NCBI GenBank assembly: GCA_043777755.1
Contig: JAYWHK010000059.1
Location: 1-12,964, forward strand
Source of the DNA: CANHEE01 sp043777755
GTDB lineage: Bacteria; Bacteroidota; Bacteroidia; Chitinophagales; Saprospiraceae
DNA length: 12,964 bases
Direction: 5' to 3'
The notes under the pieces were generated by a model, which saw only the letters and a program-made list of their open reading frames with translations, made no database searches and had not been told where the DNA came from. Each line of letters starts with the position of its first letter. Positions within the stretch are counted from its first letter, which is position 1. This document shows, piece by piece, positions 5,477 through 12,964 of this stretch. A program made the position numbers and the translations under genes.

Positions 5477-7780
5477 ATGGGAATGAAAATTCCAATTTCG
5501 CATTCGTTTAATTTGCCTGATGGTCAGAAAGTAACCATCGAAACAGGCAAGTTAGCGACTCAGGCTGACGGTTCTGTAATGGTTCGTGTCGGTAACATGA
5601 TGATGCTTGCAACGGTGTGTTCTGCACATGAACCCAAGGAGAATCAAAGCTTTTTTCCACTTTCGGTAGATTATCAAGAAAAATTTGCTGCGGCAGGTCG
5701 TATTCCTGGTAACTTTTTCCGTCGTGAAGGTAGATTGTCTGACCCAGAAACATTGATTTGCCGTTTGGTAGATCGCCCGATTCGTCCACTTTTCCCTAAA
5801 GGTTACATGAACGAAACGCAAGTAATCATTACGTTAATTTCTGGTGAAAAAGAAATTTTACAAGATGCTTATGCTTGTTTGGCAGCTTCGGCAGCAATCG
5901 CAGTGTCTGATATTCCTTTTGATGGTCCAGTTTCAGAAGTTCGTATTGCAAAAATTGATGGCGAATATGTCATTAATCCAAGCCGTAGTGCTTTGAAAAC
6001 AGCTACTTTAGAGTTTATCGTAGCGGGAACATTAGACAATATCTTGATGGTAGAAGGCGAAGCCTTAGAATGTCAAGAATCAGAAATGTTAGAGGCATTG
6101 AAGATTGGTCACGAAGCCATCAAAGTACAATGCCAAGCGCAGTTGGATTTGGCGACATTGGTTGGTGACAAAGCATTGATAAAGCGTGAGCGTTATGCAG
6201 TGCCTACCAACGAAGAAGTCAAAGAAAAAGTAGATGCTATCGTGACTGAGCCGATTTTGGCATTGGCACGTGCGGCATCTGACAAATCAACCCGCAAAAA
6301 GAATTTTACAGAAATCAAAACCATGTTGGCAGCAAAAATGCTCGAAGACAATGGCGAAGAATATGTAGCAGCAAACAAAGCGTTTATCAGTTATTATTTT
6401 GATAAAGCAAAGAAAAACTTGGTTCGTGGCGTTGCCTTGAATGAAGGAGTTCGTTTAGATGGTCGTAAATTAGACGAAGTTCGCCCAATTTGGACGGAAA
6501 TTGATTATTTACCAGCAGCACACGGCTCTGCGATTTTCAATCGTGGCGAAACTCAGGCTTTGATGTCTTTGGCTTTGGGTACAAAATTAGACGAATTAAT
6601 GGTAGATACTGCCATGGAATCTTCTTTTGACAAATTCATTTTACATTATAATTTTCCAGGATTTTCTGTTGGTGAAGTAAAACCTCAGCGTGGCCCAGGT
6701 CGTCGTGAAGTAGGTCATGCTGCCTTGGCTGCACGTAGTTTGAGAAAAGTATTGCCAGCGAATTTCCCTTATACAATGCGTTTGGTTTCTGACGTTTTGG
6801 AGAGTAATGGTTCATCATCAATGGCAACCGTTTGTTCGGGTTCATTGGCGTTGATGGATGCAGGTATTCCAATCAAAACTGCTGTTGCTGGTATTGCAAT
6901 GGGTTTGATTTGTGAAGGCGACCAAAACAGTCCAGAAGGACAAGCTGCGATTTTATCAGATATTTTGGGTGATGAAGATGCTTTAGGCGATATGGACTTC
7001 AAAGTAACTGGTACTACTAAAGGTATTACTGGTTGCCAAATGGATATGAAAATTGACGGTTTGAGCTACGAATTGCTTGAAAAAGCATTGAAACAAGCAA
7101 CCGCTGGTCTTTTACACATCTTGGGCGAAATGGCTAAAACCATCGAAACGCCTCGTGAAGAATTAAAATCTCACGCTCCTCGTATTGTTGAAATAGTTAT
7201 TGAATCTTCGTTCATTGGTGCGGTTATCGGGCCTGGTGGTAAGGTGATTCAAGAAATGCAACGTGAAACGGGTTGTACCATCAACATCGAAGAAAAAGAA
7301 GGTAAAGGACACATCAATGTATTCGGTACAAACAAAGAAAGCATGGACATTGTGGTTGCTCGTATCAACGACATCACTTATGAGCCTCAAGATGGTGAAA
7401 TCTGGGATGGAAAAGTCGAAAACATCATTGAAATTGGTGCAATCATCAAGTTCAAAGGTAAGACGGGCTTATTACACGTTTCTGAAATCTCTTATTCTCG
7501 TATCGAAGATGTATCAGAAGTATATAAAATCGGCGATCCTGTTACCGTTAAAGTCATGGAAATTGACAAACGCAACAATAGAATCCGTCTTTCTCGCAAA
7601 GCTCTTTTGGAAAAACCAGAAGGCTATGTAGAACGTGCTCCTCGTCCTCCTCGTGAAGATGATCGTAGAGGTGGCGATGACCGTAGAGGTGGTGGTCGTG
7701 ATGATCGCAGAGGCGGTGGCGGTGGTCGTGATGACCGTCGTGGCGGCGGTGGCGGTTTTGGCGGCGGCGGAAGACGCTAA
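5477..7780 (+). CDS. pnp: Polynucleotide phosphorylase (polyribonucleotide nucleotidyltransferase)
   Basis: Phosphorolytic 3'-to-5' exoribonuclease for mRNA decay and RNA quality control; it releases nucleoside diphosphates and acts as a cytoplasmic trimer. The full family order is present (numbering from ATG 5477, 767 aa): first RNase PH domain about 10-140 with FFRREGR at 80-86; all-alpha domain about 240-320; second, catalytic RNase PH domain about 325-550 with RGPGRREVGH and LGDEDALGDMDFK. The last contains Asp501, Asp507 and Lys509, equivalent to the E. coli catalytic residues. A KH domain follows (about 565-620, GPGG loop at 585-588), then an S1 domain (about 639-706). The last 40 residues are an Arg/Asp/Gly-rich tail. 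An in-frame TTG at 5471 and ATG at 5483 are alternative starts; I prefer ATG 5477, since the family begins shortly before the SFNLPDG strand. It stands alone, with no rpsO directly upstream. Confidence 0.97.
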   Translation: MGMKIPISHSFNLPDGQKVTIETGKLATQADGSVMVRVGNMMMLATVCSAHEPKENQSFFPLSVDYQEKFAAAGRIPGNFFRREGRLSDPETLICRLVDRPIRPLFPKGYMNETQVIITLISGEKEILQDAYACLAASAAIAVSDIPFDGPVSEVRIAKIDGEYVINPSRSALKTATLEFIVAGTLDNILMVEGEALECQESEMLEALKIGHEAIKVQCQAQLDLATLVGDKALIKRERYAVPTNEEVKEKVDAIVTEPILALARAASDKSTRKKNFTEIKTMLAAKMLEDNGEEYVAANKAFISYYFDKAKKNLVRGVALNEGVRLDGRKLDEVRPIWTEIDYLPAAHGSAIFNRGETQALMSLALGTKLDELMVDTAMESSFDKFILHYNFPGFSVGEVKPQRGPGRREVGHAALAARSLRKVLPANFPYTMRLVSDVLESNGSSSMATVCSGSLALMDAGIPIKTAVAGIAMGLICEGDQNSPEGQAAILSDILGDEDALGDMDFKVTGTTKGITGCQMDMKIDGLSYELLEKALKQATAGLLHILGEMAKTIETPREELKSHAPRIVEIVIESSFIGAVIGPGGKVIQEMQRETGCTINIEEKEGKGHINVFGTNKESMDIVVARINDITYEPQDGEIWDGKVENIIEIGAIIKFKGKTGLLHVSEISYSRIEDVSEVYKIGDPVTVKVMEIDKRNNRIRLSRKALLEKPEGYVERAPRPPREDDRRGGDDRRGGGRDDRRGGGGGRDDRRGGGGGFGGGGRR
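7655..7777 (+). repeat. Repetitive RGG-tail coding region of pnp
   Basis: Codons for DDRRGG recur four times, growing into RDDRRGGGGG twice in succession, then GGFGGGGRR to the end. The synonymous codons vary between copies (GATGATCGTAGAGG, GATGACCGTAGAGG, GATGATCGCAGAGG, GATGACCGTCGTGG), so the amino-acid pattern is maintained while the DNA drifts. Such tails are low-complexity RNA-binding extensions in other RNA enzymes. Confidence 0.8.
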
Positions 7781-7860
7781 AAAAGTCAAAATGTAAAAGT
7801 AAAAATTTTAAATATAAAAGTCGATAAATCAACTATCTATATATTTAATTTTTTTTATAA

Positions 7861-7898
7861 AAAAAAACCGAAGTATTTTACAATGCTTCGGTTTTTTT
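7861..7898. terminator. Bidirectional intrinsic terminator between pnp and the glycosyltransferase gene
   Basis: AAAAAAACCGAAG (7861-7873) pairs with CTTCGGTTTTTTT (7886-7898), with a further G-T and an A-T pair around an 8-base loop. The A run on one side and T run on the other make it functional from both strands, as expected between these convergent genes. Confidence 0.9.
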
Positions 7899-7915
7899 AT
7901 TTTTAAATAAAATTT

Positions 7916-10102
7916 CTACCTCAACTGCTGCATAATCTGCTGTGCTGCTGCCTTGTTCCCCATTTTGTCATAAATTTGCGCCAACAACATATAAGCATCT
8001 TTTGTTGGATTTATTTTGATTGATTTTTCAACATTTGCCAGTGCGCTGCCTGTATCGCCAGTTTGCATTTGTGCCATTGCCAAATAAATAAAGGCTTGCG
8101 GATCGCTTGGATTTTTCTTGATATTCCGACTCAATAAATTGATTGCACCACGGGTATCACCTGCGTTCAAACTGATGTAACCTGCCATATTCAAAAACGT
8201 CGGATTTTCTGGTGAAACTTTCAAACATGATTCTATTGATTTTTTTGCGCCAGCGAAATCATTTGCAGTCAATTGGCAACTTGCCAAATTGTCCCAAGCC
8301 GATTCATTGTCAGGATGTTGGGCTGCTTCTTGCTGCAACAATTCTATTGCCAAAGGCAAATTATTTTGCTTCATCGCTTGTTGTGCCTTCCAAACACGCT
8401 GCATTGTATCTTGTTTCATTACTGCCAAAAGTGGCGTTTCGCCAACTTTGACCGTATATTCCGTGCTTGATTTCATAGGCCACTGCCCTGCACGAAGCTG
8501 GTCGCCACCAACAAAAATAGACGTAAATAAGCCATAATCCCATTTTTGGTCGTAACGGTCTGTATAACGAACATAGACAACTTTTACTTTTTTACCAAAT
8601 TTTTTAACCAAATAAGTTGTTGCAGCATAATACATATTGGTGGCAACCACTACTGGTTTATCTGTATCTTGATTAAAAACACCTTGTTTCTCTAAATATT
8701 CAGCTCCTTCACGAACCGAAATTCCCCAGTAATCCATTTCGTAATTACCGAATGCTTTTTGAACACCACCAACCGAATTGTTGTAAAAAATATAAGGAAT
8801 ATTACGGTGTGCAATGATGTGAAAAGCTGGCGTTACAATACCCAAACCCAATAATACAGCCAACGCAACACCAAGGTATTTGTTTTTTTCTGTCAAAAAT
8901 TCATATAAATAGGTATAAAGTAAGGTTGCAGTCAAAATAATCCCTGGATAAATAAAAAGCAAGTGTCGCCAATTGTTATACATATTGCTGTCCTTATAAA
9001 TCACATAAACCACTGGGAAAATCGCTGCAAAAAGTCCAATAAAAACTGCTGTTGGGTTGAATCTTTTGAACAATCTCCAACAAAATAAAACACCAAGAAC
9101 AAAACCAATACAAACCACCAAAGGGGTCGTTCTGAAAATAGATTCTGGGGCATAAGTCCAAGGTGCTTTGTCCGAAAAAACATTTACACCACCAAACAAT
9201 ACTTTGATACCAACTGAAAACTTGTCAAACTCAGCCAATGCTTTCAGAGGATTTTTCAAAGGACTTATCAAACCAAAAGGCCAAAACAACATTCCACCCA
9301 AGTAACCCAAAATAATCACAGCCGCAGCACTGCGAACATAACTCAACAACAATCCTCGATTGCTGAAAAATTTACTCAATTCGTAGTTCCTCAAAATATG
9401 AATCAAGGCAAAAAGCCCAAAATAAGCAATCAATAAAAGACCACCTGCACGTGTACCAAGTGCTATCGCAAAAGCTAAAATTAAACCTATCAAGGTACTC
9501 TTTCGAGGTGCTGGCATTTCTCTAAAATAAACAATCATAAAGTAAATTGCCATTGCAAAACCTGTACAAAAAGGAACATCTTTGGGATTCATCACCGCAT
9601 TTCCCATAAAATATGGTGAAAAAGCCATCAGTAACAGGGCGATTATTGCTGCTTTCCAACCTGCAATTTCTCTCGCTGCCAACGACGTGAACAGCATCGC
9701 CAATAAGCCAAATATCGCAACCCAAATATGACGAACATCATGGTAAGGCAAATAATCTGGCGTAAAACCCAAGGCTTTATTCGTTGCTCCTGCAATAATT
9801 TCATAAAAACCACCATAATAATGCATCGGTGCGTTGCGGTAGGTAAAATTTGTAGCGGTGGTGTCTGCGCCAGCCGTCGCATACCATTTTACCAAACTCT
9901 CTGAATAGCGAACTTGAAAATCTTCATCGGCATTGATACCTGTTTTCATAGCCAAAAAGAAAGTCAATAAGCAAATCAGTAAAAATCCGCCTATAAAAAT
10001 TTTTCTCAATAATAAATTATTTTCCACTGGGCGTTCTTCATCTGGCAAACGCTCTACGATTTCAGTAATTCTGTTTTTAATTGGTTCTTCTTTCTTAGAC
10101 AT
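7916..10102 (-). CDS. Polytopic GT-C-like glycosyltransferase with C-terminal TPR domain
   Basis: Likely a membrane glycosyltransferase using a lipid-linked sugar donor, of the PMT/ArnT-like (GT39/GT83) type. After a charged cytoplasmic tail, a first membrane helix at 35-52 leads to a loop with NADEDF (58-62). An acidic residue here is the expected catalytic site in GT-C enzymes. About ten further hydrophobic helices follow to about 430, with conserved-looking HDVRH (121-125) and NPKD (172-175) in loops. Residues about 440-560 form a soluble extracytoplasmic domain, and 567-727 hold about four TPRs (for example NESAWDNLASCQLTANDFAGAKKSIESC, split by typical Gly and Pro turns). Sugar donor and acceptor cannot be read from the sequence. 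It is transcribed alone, divergent from cinA and convergent with pnp. The family call is from topology and the acidic loop motif; the exact GT family is uncertain. Confidence 0.75.
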   Translation of the reverse strand: MSKKEEPIKNRITEIVERLPDEERPVENNLLLRKIFIGGFLLICLLTFFLAMKTGINADEDFQVRYSESLVKWYATAGADTTATNFTYRNAPMHYYGGFYEIIAGATNKALGFTPDYLPYHDVRHIWVAIFGLLAMLFTSLAAREIAGWKAAIIALLLMAFSPYFMGNAVMNPKDVPFCTGFAMAIYFMIVYFREMPAPRKSTLIGLILAFAIALGTRAGGLLLIAYFGLFALIHILRNYELSKFFSNRGLLLSYVRSAAAVIILGYLGGMLFWPFGLISPLKNPLKALAEFDKFSVGIKVLFGGVNVFSDKAPWTYAPESIFRTTPLVVCIGFVLGVLFCWRLFKRFNPTAVFIGLFAAIFPVVYVIYKDSNMYNNWRHLLFIYPGIILTATLLYTYLYEFLTEKNKYLGVALAVLLGLGIVTPAFHIIAHRNIPYIFYNNSVGGVQKAFGNYEMDYWGISVREGAEYLEKQGVFNQDTDKPVVVATNMYYAATTYLVKKFGKKVKVVYVRYTDRYDQKWDYGLFTSIFVGGDQLRAGQWPMKSSTEYTVKVGETPLLAVMKQDTMQRVWKAQQAMKQNNLPLAIELLQQEAAQHPDNESAWDNLASCQLTANDFAGAKKSIESCLKVSPENPTFLNMAGYISLNAGDTRGAINLLSRNIKKNPSDPQAFIYLAMAQMQTGDTGSALANVEKSIKINPTKDAYMLLAQIYDKMGNKAAAQQIMQQLR

Positions 10103-10157
10103 AATTGTATAAATAGTTTAGGTTAATTCTTGACGAATAAAGTCGCCACTACCGCTG

Positions 10158-10165
10158 CAAAAGTA
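10158..10165 (-). promoter_or_regulatory. Candidate promoter -7 box for the glycosyltransferase gene
   Basis: On the minus strand this reads TACTTTTG, matching TAnnTTTG, about 55 bases upstream of the ATG. No -33 TTG is evident at the right distance. Confidence 0.4.
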
Positions 10166-10190
10166 AAGAATTTTAGTAAAACTATTGTCT

Positions 10191-10300
10191 TATATGAAGT
10201 AAATTTTAAACATAATACTTAATTTTTCGTTATATGAAGGCATATTTAAACATCAAACAATAAATATCGTTTGTTTACAGCATAATTTTATATGAAAGCA
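10191..10300 (+). repeat. Three start-like direct repeats in the cinA leader
   Basis: TATATGAA recurs at 10191, 10231 and 10289, the last containing the cinA start codon. The first two copies share 19 of 23 positions (TATATGAAG, then TTTAAACAT), 40 bases apart. The second and third share TATATGAA(G/A)GCAT. The middle copy opens a mini-ORF, MKAYLNIKQ (10234-10263), whose first three residues equal those of CinA. It ends 28 bases before the cinA ATG and is out of frame with it. The repeats are AT-rich, so some similarity may be coincidental. Confidence 0.5.
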
Positions 10301-11533
10301 TTTATTTTGCCTATTGGCGATGAGGTTTTGATTGGTCAAATTGTAGATACCAATTCAGCATGGATTGCCCAACAACTCAACCTACAAGGACTCAGCGTGC
10401 GCCATGCGATGTCTGTTGGTGATAGTCGAGAAGAAATTACGGAATCGCTAAAATTTGCATTGAGCCAAGCTGATGTTGTTTTGATAACAGGCGGATTAGG
10501 CCCAACAAAAGACGATATTACTAAAAAAACAATTGCTGATTTTTTTGGCGTAGAGATGGTTTTTCATCAAGAAACGTGGGACAGAATTGTTGATTTTTTC
10601 AAAAAAAGAGATAGAGAACCAGGCGAAGCGCATTATAACCAGTGTTTTATGCCAGAAAATGCCTTGATTTTGAGGAACGATATGGGTAGCGCACCTGGAA
10701 TGTGGTTTGAATACGAAGGTAAAATCATTGTTTCGATGCCAGGCGTTCCGAGCGAAATGAAACACCTCATGGAGGACAGGGTTTTACCTCGTTTGAAAAA
10801 TCGTTTTCCTGGAAAACCCATAGCTCACCGTACGATTATGACCGCAGGAACAGGCGAAACAGACCTTGCTGTCTTGGTTAAAGAGTTGGAAAATGAGTTG
10901 CCCGATTTTATAAAATTAGCGTATTTACCTTCTTTTGGTTACGTGCGTTTGCGTTTGTCAGGGCAACACGATGATGTTGATTTTTTGAATAAAATATTAG
11001 ATGAAAAAGCGGACGAAGTTGAGTTTTTGACAAAAAAATTCGCTTATGGAAGAAACGACGAAACGCTCGAACAAGCCTTGGGTCGTGTTGCAAAAGCAAA
11101 AAATAAAACGATTTCTACGGCAGAAAGTTGTACAGGCGGTATGGTTGCACAGCGGATTACGTCTGTTTCTGGTGCGTCTTCTTATTTTATGGGCGGCATT
11201 GTTGCGTATGATAACAACGTGAAAATTAAGCAGTTGAATGTTCCTTTGGACGTGATTATGGCGCATGGCGCAGTCAGTGAGGAATGTGTCAAAGCGATGG
11301 TTGCGGGTTCTTGCAATTTATTAAAAACAGATGTTGCATTGGCTATTTCTGGAGTAGCTGGACCGAATGGAGGAACACCCGAAAAACCTGTTGGACTGAT
11401 TTGGTTGGCTGTCGGAAATGCAGAAAAAACCATCACACTGAAAATTAACGTCAATCGAACTCGTCAAATCAACAACGAATTTGCAAGCAATATGGCGTTG
11501 AATATGTTGAGGATTTTTATTGAAAAAATGTAG
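10292..11533 (+). CDS. cinA: CinA-type protein: pyrophosphatase-like domain plus nicotinamide-nucleotide amidase domain
   Basis: Two-domain CinA family protein of 413 residues, the usual length. The N-terminal domain (1 to about 170, MoCF/COG1058 fold) shows IGDEVLIGQIVDTNS (8-22), ITGGLGPTKDD (65-75) and MPGVPSEM (149-156). In characterised members it hydrolyses ADP-ribose and related pyrophosphates. The C-terminal PncC-like domain (about 255-413) has TAESCTGG (276-283), with Ser279 as the expected nucleophile, and SGVAGPNGGTPEKPVG (353-368). It deamidates nicotinamide mononucleotide to nicotinic acid mononucleotide in NAD recycling. A link to competence is historical and is not supported by anything nearby. 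The start ATG gives the family's standard N-terminus. A TATC-G-TTTG sequence at 10265-10273 resembles a -7 box with one extra base but lies very close to the ATG, so the promoter is unclear. Confidence 0.95.
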   Translation: MKAFILPIGDEVLIGQIVDTNSAWIAQQLNLQGLSVRHAMSVGDSREEITESLKFALSQADVVLITGGLGPTKDDITKKTIADFFGVEMVFHQETWDRIVDFFKKRDREPGEAHYNQCFMPENALILRNDMGSAPGMWFEYEGKIIVSMPGVPSEMKHLMEDRVLPRLKNRFPGKPIAHRTIMTAGTGETDLAVLVKELENELPDFIKLAYLPSFGYVRLRLSGQHDDVDFLNKILDEKADEVEFLTKKFAYGRNDETLEQALGRVAKAKNKTISTAESCTGGMVAQRITSVSGASSYFMGGIVAYDNNVKIKQLNVPLDVIMAHGAVSEECVKAMVAGSCNLLKTDVALAISGVAGPNGGTPEKPVGLIWLAVGNAEKTITLKINVNRTRQINNEFASNMALNMLRIFIEKM

Positions 11534-11605
11534 TTTTTAGTATGATATTAGAGATTAAGATATTGCAAATGTTGGGTGTTCAATATTTTGCATTTATACA
11601 AAATC

Positions 11606-11642
11606 AAAAAACCTCATCAAGTCAATCTTGATGAGGTTTTTT
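11606..11642. terminator. Bidirectional intrinsic terminator between cinA and hflX
   Basis: A perfect 16-base stem: AAAAAACCTCATCAAG (11606-11621) and CTTGATGAGGTTTTTT (11627-11642) around loop TCAAT. Its A and T tracts serve both convergent genes. The right arm ends directly next to the hflX stop codon at 11643. Confidence 0.93.
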
Positions 11643-12869
11643 TTAATCATTTTCCCAACTTCTTGCTGAATAAGGATAACGTTCTTGATACAAAACGGCT
11701 ATCAACTCACCCATTTTGTCTTTTAAGTTTTCTATATTTTCTTTTTCGGTAGCGGAAATAAAAATATTTTCGTGGCCAAAATTATTTTTTAGATTTTGAC
11801 TCAATTCTTTTAAAATGTCTTTTCGAGTTTTGACATCTAAAAATTCATCAAAAAACAATTCTCGGTAACGGTCAATTTTGTTGAAAACCATCAATGTTTT
11901 TTTATCACCAGCTCCGATTTCTCGAAGGGTTGTTTCCACCGTTTGGCTATGAAATTCGTGTAAAGGATGTGAAATATCAACAACGTGAATCAACAAATCA
12001 CTCTCTCTCGTTTCGTCCAAAGTAGATTTGAAACTTTCTATTAAGTGATGCGGCAATTTTCGGATAAAACCAACTGTATCAGACAATAAAAAAGGCATTG
12101 TACCAAAAGTTACTTTTCTTACCGTTGTGTCCAATGTTGCAAACAGTTTATTTTCTGCAAAAACTTCTGATTTTGCCAACATATTCATCATGGTGGATTT
12201 GCCAACATTGGTGTAGCCGACGAGCGCAACACGAATCATTTCACCACGATTCTTGCGCTGTGTTTCTTGTTGTCGGTCAATTTTTTCCAATTCCCGTTTG
12301 AGCTGACTGATGCGTTCTCTGACGATACGGCGGTCTGTTTCGATTTCTTTTTCACCTGGACCACGCATACCGATACCTCCACGCTGACGCTCCAAGTGCG
12401 TCCATAAACCACGCAAACGAGGTAAAAGGTACTGCATTTGAGCCAATTCTACTTGAGTACGGGCTTGTGCCGTTTGCGCTCTTTTGGCAAAAATATCCAA
12501 AATAAGCGTACTTCGGTCAATAATTTTCACTTTGAGTTCTTCCTCTAAATGATTGGTTTGTTTGCCCGTAAGGTCATCGTCAAAAATCACCATTGTGATT
12601 TCTGGATTGTTATCAATCAGGACTTTAATTTCTTTAACCTTTCCACTTCCAATAAAAAAATGGTTGTCGGGATGCGGTAATTTCTGAACAACCCGCATGA
12701 TGGCAGTTGCGCCAGCGGTCATCGCCAAAAACTCCAACTCATCAAGGTATTCATTGAGTTGCAGGTCGGTTTGTTTGTCCGTCACCAAACCAACCAATAT
12801 TGCCTTTTCAGGAACTTCTTCGAGTGAAACACTCTTTTTTTTACTTATCGAAAAATCGTTTTTTGTCAT
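11643..12869 (-). CDS. hflX: GTPase HflX, ribosome-associated
   Basis: HflX-family GTPase of 408 residues, which in other bacteria binds the large ribosomal subunit and splits or rescues stalled ribosomes under stress. The N-terminal HflX domain includes HFFIGSGKVKEI (70-81). It is followed by a coiled-coil/glycine-rich region with ERQRGGIGMRGPGEKEIETD (160-179), the family hallmark. The G domain carries G1 GYTNVGKST (218-226), the TLDTT switch I segment (245-249), G3 DTVGF (264-268) and G4 NKID (330-333). The C-terminus ends soon after the G domain, so it lacks a long C-terminal extension. The first ATG at 12869 precedes a short basic segment before EEVPEKAILVGLVT, where family homology begins. 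It is monocistronic as seen here, convergent with cinA, with no hfq neighbour in the window. Confidence 0.96.
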   Translation of the reverse strand: MTKNDFSISKKKSVSLEEVPEKAILVGLVTDKQTDLQLNEYLDELEFLAMTAGATAIMRVVQKLPHPDNHFFIGSGKVKEIKVLIDNNPEITMVIFDDDLTGKQTNHLEEELKVKIIDRSTLILDIFAKRAQTAQARTQVELAQMQYLLPRLRGLWTHLERQRGGIGMRGPGEKEIETDRRIVRERISQLKRELEKIDRQQETQRKNRGEMIRVALVGYTNVGKSTMMNMLAKSEVFAENKLFATLDTTVRKVTFGTMPFLLSDTVGFIRKLPHHLIESFKSTLDETRESDLLIHVVDISHPLHEFHSQTVETTLREIGAGDKKTLMVFNKIDRYRELFFDEFLDVKTRKDILKELSQNLKNNFGHENIFISATEKENIENLKDKMGELIAVLYQERYPYSARSWEND

Positions 12870-12948
12870 ATTTTTTCAAAACAATAATTTTGAGGAAAAA
12901 GTTTCATTTTAGACTGCAAGATAGTATTTTTCTTAATTTTAAAAGAAC

Positions 12949-12956
12949 CAAAATTA
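12949..12956 (-). promoter_or_regulatory. Candidate promoter -7 box for hflX
   Basis: Minus-strand TAATTTTG fits TAnnTTTG and lies about 80 bases before the hflX ATG. The -33 region would fall outside the window, so it cannot be checked here. Confidence 0.3.
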
Positions 12957-12964
12957 TTTTTTCT

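Noticed and set aside
7263..7631. A 122-codon ORF on the plus strand inside pnp
   Set aside because: It is a shifted frame within the KH/S1 coding region of pnp, with biased Lys/Ser content and no domain; pnp itself is intact.
11560..11600. Weak inverted repeat around TGCAAATG and ATTTTGCA after cinA
   Set aside because: Arms require a bulge and the strong terminator immediately downstream explains the region.
1..12964. Mobile elements, attachment sites, tRNA or CRISPR arrays
   Set aside because: No transposase or integrase ORF, no cloverleaf sequence and no regularly spaced repeats were found on either strand.

Overview
The window looks like chromosomal DNA from a member of the Bacteroidota, most likely a Cytophagales-type organism (inference). 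Supporting signs are the AT-rich composition, long A/T-only spacers, absence of clear Shine-Dalgarno sequences, several matches to the Bacteroidota -7 promoter box TAnnTTTG, and the protein types: an ECF sigma factor with a zinc-less TPR anti-sigma protein, a DUF4384-like metacaspase, and a PNPase with an RGG tail. No tRNA, rRNA, CRISPR array, transposase or phage gene was seen.

Left part, minus strand, about 23-5090: a compact co-directional cluster, read from right to left. It encodes a secreted metacaspase-like protease (3231-5090), an ECF sigma factor (2639-3214), a single-pass membrane anti-sigma-like protein with a TPR periplasmic part (1718-2563), an exported M48-like HExxH metallopeptidase with TPRs (179-1714), and a short signal-peptide ORF at the edge (23-169). 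Gaps are 16, 75, 3 and 9 bases, so one transcript is likely, driven from a -7 box near 5127. The 75-base gap contains an imperfect tandem duplication of the sigma/anti-sigma junction that leaves a decoy mini-ORF. My reading is that the cluster links two extracytoplasmic proteases to a transcription switch across the inner membrane. This is the best candidate for a little-described system here.

Middle, 5091-7915: a 380-base AT-rich divergent spacer with outward-facing promoter boxes, then pnp (polynucleotide phosphorylase) on the plus strand with a short hairpin in its leader and a repetitive RGG tail. A strong bidirectional terminator separates it from the next, convergent gene.

Right part, 7916-12964: a polytopic GT-C-like glycosyltransferase fused to C-terminal TPRs (minus), divergent from a cinA-type gene (plus). 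cinA converges on the GTPase gene hflX (minus) across a second bidirectional terminator. These are ordinary housekeeping genes, apart from repeated start-like sequences in the cinA leader.
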